This document shows, in pieces, positions 60,401-64,000 of a DNA stretch of 64,000 nt (positions within the stretch are counted from its first letter, which is position 1; each line of letters starts with the position of its first letter). The stretch spans positions 1 to 64,000 of the forward strand of contig NZ_JASSVM010000009.1 in assembly GCF_030541005.1 (NCBI RefSeq). The letters run 5' to 3'. The position numbers were made by a program, and so were the translations under genes. The notes beneath the pieces were generated by a model. That model searched no databases and was not told where the DNA came from. It saw only the letters and a list, made by a program, of their open reading frames with translations. This stretch comes from Marinobacter sp. SS5-14b (GTDB lineage Bacteria; Pseudomonadota; Gammaproteobacteria; Pseudomonadales; Oleiphilaceae).

Positions 60401-62818
60401 ATGCCCGATATTACAAGTCGTCTGAAACGCTTTCGCAGCACCTCTCCCCTTTCTTTCAAGCTATTGGCGTGGATTCTCGTCTTCAGCTCCGCACTGACTC
60501 TGCTGGCATCCGGCGTACAAATCTACTCTGACTACCGCAAAGACCTCGATGATATAGAAGAACGCATGGCGGTGGTCGAATCCGGATATTCATCCAGCCT
60601 GGCCCGCAGTTTGTGGGCACTGGATCAGAAGCTTCTGCAAAGCCAGATGGAAGGCATACTCAGCCTTCCAGACATCGCACATCTACGCCTGCGCATAGAG
60701 CCTGACTCTGAACTGGTGATGGGAGAAATACCCCGAAACGCCGACACCCTGTCTCACAGCTTTCCGCTTGTTTACGATGAGGGTGAGCATTTTAACCTGG
60801 GGGAGTTGACCATCACGGCAAATTTACACCGCGTTTACAGTGACCTCCAGACCAAAGTCGGCGTAACCCTGGCCACCCAGTTCTTTACGATTTTCATTGC
60901 ATCCATTCTAATCCTATGGATTTTCAGGCATCTGGTGACACGCCACCTCGCCGTCATGGCACAGTACACCCGCGACCTCTCACTGAAGAATCTTTCACGC
61001 CCGCTTCAGCTTGACCGACAAGAAACGCCATCCAATCAACGCGACGAACTGGGCATGGTGACCGATGCCATAAACCAGATGCGCGAACGGCTGAACGATG
61101 ATGTCGACCGTCGAGAGCGAGATGCCGCAGAAATCCTCAAATTCTCCAAAGCCATTGACCAAAGCCCGTCATCGGTGCTGATCTGCGACCGACTTTGGCG
61201 CATCGAATATGCCAATCGTAAGTTCAGCCAGCTTACCGGGCACGACCCGTCGGACATCAAAGGCAAGCACCCTTCCACACTGATAGAACAAAGCATGGAC
61301 TCTCAGGAGGCAAAACACCTCTGGCAGTCGATCCGGCTTCAGGTTCAAAGGGTCGGTGTATGGCAAGGCGAGGTAAACAGTGCACGCCGAAATGGCGAAC
61401 GCTATTGGGAACAACTGGTCGTCACCCCCATTAAAGACAACAACGGCGAAACCACCGGCTACCTCATTCTGGGCGAAGACATCAGCATTCGTAAACGCTA
61501 CGAACAACAGCTACTCAGGCAAGCCAACTACGATATTCTCACCGGGCTGCCCAACAGAATGCTGGCCCTGGATCGCCTGAAGCTTGCTTTGGCGCAAGCC
61601 CGCCGGGACGACACACAGGTCGGCGTCATGTTCCTCGACCTGGACAACTTCAAGCACATAAACGATACCCTCGGCCATGATGCGGGCGACACACTGCTGA
61701 TCGAGGCTGCAAGGAGGGTGTCCAGCTGCCTGCGCGGAACCAGTACAGTGGCCAGACTGGGCGGCGACGAATTCCTGGTTATCCTGCCGGGCCTTACGGG
61801 CTCAGATGCAGCCTGCCAGGTTGCCGAGCGGATTCTGCAAACATTCTCAACCCCGTTCATGCTCAATGCCCAGGAGGTTTTCGTAACCACCAGCATTGGC
61901 ATAGCCACCTTCCCGAATGATGCCGACAACAGCGGAACGCTGCTCCAGCATGCAGATGCCGCCATGTATGAAGCGAAGCACAAGGGTAAGAGTTCGTTTG
62001 CCCGCTTTACCCCCCAAATGACGGAAGTATCGCACGAGCGTCTGCATATGGAATCCCATATGCGCAAGGCCCTTGAGCTGAACGAATTTCAACTCTGCTT
62101 TCAGCCCATTGTCGACACCGCCGACGGTCGGCTGGTCGCAGCGGAAGCCCTGCTTCGCTGGAACAACCCGGCTCTGGGCCTGGTCATGCCGGATCGTTTC
62201 ATACCATTGGCCGAAGAAACCGGAATGATCATCCCCATCGGCGAGTGGGTCATTCAGGAGGCCTGTAAGGCCGCTCAATGTTGGCAGGCGATGGCCGGTT
62301 ACGATATCGGTATTGCGGTAAACGTATCCCCCCGACAGTTTCGCGACCCGGGCTTTACAGATATCGTCATGCGCGCCCTGAACGCCAGCAACCTTAAGCC
62401 TGAGCTATTGGAACTTGAGATTACAGAAAGGCTGATCCTGGACAACACCATAGAAACCGCCGACATCCTCCGGCAACTTGACCACGCCGGTATCAGGCTG
62501 TCCGTGGATGATTTCGGAACCGGTTACTCCGCGCTGAGCTACCTCAAGAGCTATCCTTTTGATACTCTTAAGATTGATAAATCCTTTATTCAGGACGTTA
62601 TCAACGAATCCGAAGACGCCTCACTGGTCAGAGCCATCATCAACATGGCTCACAGCCTCGGCCTGAGAGTGATCGCCGAAGGTGTCGAAGAAGAAGCGCA
62701 AACCCATTTTCTGAAGATGGAGAACTGCGATTTTTCTCAGGGCTACTTCTACAGTCGCCCCCTGCCCGAGCAGGACTTTATTCACTGGCTTGAAACCAAC
62801 GATCGGGCCACCGTTTAG
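60401..62818 (+). CDS. Membrane c-di-GMP turnover protein with PAS, GGDEF and EAL domains
   Basis: An 805-residue inner-membrane protein. Two membrane helices (about 18-40 and 155-178) flank a periplasmic sensor domain of about 115 residues. Then come a HAMP-like linker (to about 235), a PAS domain (250-365, with PAC end GYLILGEDISIRKRYEQQ), a GGDEF domain with intact GGDEF at 454-458, and an EAL domain with EALLRW (582-587) and DDFGTGYSALSYLK. Both active sites look complete. The I-site position before GGDEF reads RGTS, not RxxD, so product inhibition is not expected. It could be a cyclase, a phosphodiesterase or both; EAL activity is likely. It is 20 bp upstream of ackA. A small upstream frame on the plus strand is not supported. 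Confidence 0.93.
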   Translation: MPDITSRLKRFRSTSPLSFKLLAWILVFSSALTLLASGVQIYSDYRKDLDDIEERMAVVESGYSSSLARSLWALDQKLLQSQMEGILSLPDIAHLRLRIEPDSELVMGEIPRNADTLSHSFPLVYDEGEHFNLGELTITANLHRVYSDLQTKVGVTLATQFFTIFIASILILWIFRHLVTRHLAVMAQYTRDLSLKNLSRPLQLDRQETPSNQRDELGMVTDAINQMRERLNDDVDRRERDAAEILKFSKAIDQSPSSVLICDRLWRIEYANRKFSQLTGHDPSDIKGKHPSTLIEQSMDSQEAKHLWQSIRLQVQRVGVWQGEVNSARRNGERYWEQLVVTPIKDNNGETTGYLILGEDISIRKRYEQQLLRQANYDILTGLPNRMLALDRLKLALAQARRDDTQVGVMFLDLDNFKHINDTLGHDAGDTLLIEAARRVSSCLRGTSTVARLGGDEFLVILPGLTGSDAACQVAERILQTFSTPFMLNAQEVFVTTSIGIATFPNDADNSGTLLQHADAAMYEAKHKGKSSFARFTPQMTEVSHERLHMESHMRKALELNEFQLCFQPIVDTADGRLVAAEALLRWNNPALGLVMPDRFIPLAEETGMIIPIGEWVIQEACKAAQCWQAMAGYDIGIAVNVSPRQFRDPGFTDIVMRALNASNLKPELLELEITERLILDNTIETADILRQLDHAGIRLSVDDFGTGYSALSYLKSYPFDTLKIDKSFIQDVINESEDASLVRAIINMAHSLGLRVIAEGVEEEAQTHFLKMENCDFSQGYFYSRPLPEQDFIHWLETNDRATV

Positions 62819-62838
62819 CAATCAACACGGCATTACCC

Positions 62839-64000
62839 ATGGATGAATCTATACTGGTCGTGAACTGCGGCAGTTCCTCCCTTAAACTCGCTCTGTTCGA
62901 CAAACACCTTCAAAAAAAAGCCTCGGCTTTAGCTGAAAAACTGGGCAAGCAGGATGCAAGCGCCCGTATTTCCGGCGATCAACAGCCCGTTCAGCTCCCA
63001 GCCGATGCTAATTACAAACAAGCACTTCAGGCACTGATCGAAGCCTTCCGTAACAGGGACCTTCTCTCCGGTGAACCCATGGCGGTTGGTCACAGGGTTG
63101 TTCACGGAGGGGAAACCTTTCGGGAGGCAGCCTTAATCTCCCCGGCCACCATCTCTGCCATTCGCGGCTGTGCCGACCTTGCACCGCTGCACAATCCGGT
63201 AAACCTGGCTGGCATTGAAGCCATGCGGGCACTGTTCCCGACCACCCCCCAGGTTGCCGTATTCGATACCGCCTATCACCAAACATTGCCGCAAAGGGCC
63301 TATCGTTACGCGCTGCCGGAGCACTGCTACAAGGACTGGGGTATTCGTCGTTATGGCTTCCATGGCACCAGCCATTACTTCATGGCTCAGGAAGCGGCCA
63401 GGTTGCTGAACAAAACACCGGCAACCACGTCCATCATCTCGGCTCACCTGGGCAACGGCTGCAGTATCACCGCCATCAAAGACGGGCTGAGTGTCGATAC
63501 CAGTATGGGGCTGACACCACTTGAAGGACTGGTGATGGGAACACGAAGTGGCGATGTTGACCCTGGCCTGTTTGACTATCTCGCAAGCCGGGGGGTCAGC
63601 GCGGACCAGGCACATCACATGCTGAACAACGACAGTGGTTTGCTGGGCCTGTCCGGACAAACCAACGACATGCGCTCACTGTGCGAGCTGGCAGACCATG
63701 GCCACGAACCCTCCAGCCTGGCCATCGATGTTTTCTGCTTCAGGCTCGCACGCTATCTAGGCGCTATGACCGCGTCACTCACTCACCTGGATGCCGTCGT
63801 ATTCACTGGAGGCATTGGTGAAAACAGTGCCCGAATTCGCGCTGAAACCATCCGGCATATGCGCCTGATGGGGCTTGAGCTTGACCCGGAACTGAACCGT
63901 CATAACGGGAAGCTGAGTGATGGCCGAATCAATAGCCCCGATTCCCGTTTTCCCGTTCTCGTTATTCCAACCAACGAAGAATTGGTCATTGCCCGTGAAG
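62839..64000 (+). CDS. ackA: Acetate kinase, 3' end outside the window
   Basis: An open frame of 387 complete codons from ATG at 62839, running off the right edge. Acetate kinase motifs are VVNCGSSSLKLALF at the start, GHRVVHGG, FDTAYHQTLP, YGFHGTSHYF, HLGNGCSI, MTPLEG-like GLTPLEGLVMGTRSGDVDPG and VFTGGIGENSARIR. It interconverts acetyl phosphate and acetate with ATP, usually with phosphotransacetylase (pta), which would be expected next. Family length is about 400, so only the tail is missing. The ribosome binding site is weak. It lies 20 bp after the EAL gene, so cotranscription is likely. Confidence 0.96.
   Translation, partial: MDESILVVNCGSSSLKLALFDKHLQKKASALAEKLGKQDASARISGDQQPVQLPADANYKQALQALIEAFRNRDLLSGEPMAVGHRVVHGGETFREAALISPATISAIRGCADLAPLHNPVNLAGIEAMRALFPTTPQVAVFDTAYHQTLPQRAYRYALPEHCYKDWGIRRYGFHGTSHYFMAQEAARLLNKTPATTSIISAHLGNGCSITAIKDGLSVDTSMGLTPLEGLVMGTRSGDVDPGLFDYLASRGVSADQAHHMLNNDSGLLGLSGQTNDMRSLCELADHGHEPSSLAIDVFCFRLARYLGAMTASLTHLDAVVFTGGIGENSARIRAETIRHMRLMGLELDPELNRHNGKLSDGRINSPDSRFPVLVIPTNEELVIARE

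Noticed and set aside
60190-60531. Plus-strand frame before and into the EAL-domain gene
   Set aside because: It overlaps the start of the certain 805-residue protein in another frame and covers the divergent promoter spacer.

Overview
The window looks like a chromosomal segment of a marine, motile, respiring gammaproteobacterium of the Marinobacter type, close in gene order to Pseudomonas. This placement is inferred from protein similarity and synteny as I know them, not from a search. Almost all of it is core genome. The exception is the first 2.1 kb, which is visibly AT-richer and holds the end of an integrated element: a partial unknown gene, a small excisionase-like gene and a tyrosine integrase. 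The element abuts the 3' end of tRNA-Ser(GGA), and its body lies outside the window to the left.

2.4-6.3 kb holds accessory metabolic and regulatory genes: an isochorismatase-like hydrolase, a double cupin, a DUF7352-like protein, a NhaR-type LysR regulator and an MFS transporter. The transporter starts 3 nt after cheR. 6.3-9.9 kb is a chemotaxis and flagellar cluster (cheV-cheR, divergent flgA, then flgM-flgN behind a near-perfect sigma-28 promoter). 10-17 kb holds a predicted membrane c-di-GMP receptor with a tandem MshEN motif, a periplasmic cyclophilin, mnmC, a CBS-pair protein and a large lipoprotein with Calx-beta-like repeats.

17-29.5 kb is chromosome maintenance and translation: GntR-smc-zipA-ligA on the minus strand, a stand-alone GGDEF cyclase, and trpS, scpA, scpB and rluB. 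29.6-42.7 kb is the TCA block: sdhCDAB-sucAB-lpd-sucCD on the minus strand and divergent gltA. A 479-bp spacer between them carries a near-consensus sigma-70 promoter in each direction. 42.7-45.2 kb has an M48 peptidase fused to a type IV pilin-like domain, and a beta-hydroxyacid dehydrogenase.

45.2-56.7 kb contains topA, fadBA (with a PsrA-like palindrome upstream), a secreted helical protein, a universal stress protein, a Cys-cluster protein, a Uup-type ABC-F ATPase and a MOSC protein. This resembles the topA-fadBA-uup neighbourhood of Pseudomonas. The right end has tRNA-Gly(GCC), a TetR regulator, a DUF924 protein, a small CbiX chelatase, a TIGR01777 epimerase, tRNA-Glu(TTC) with a strong promoter, an unlisted 49-aa membrane protein, a PAS-GGDEF-EAL protein and ackA, which runs off the end.

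No CRISPR array, defence island or complete mobile element was found. The strongest candidates for new biology are the M48-pilin fusion, the MshEN membrane receptor, the integrase lacking a recognisable first catalytic Arg, and the 49-aa membrane protein.
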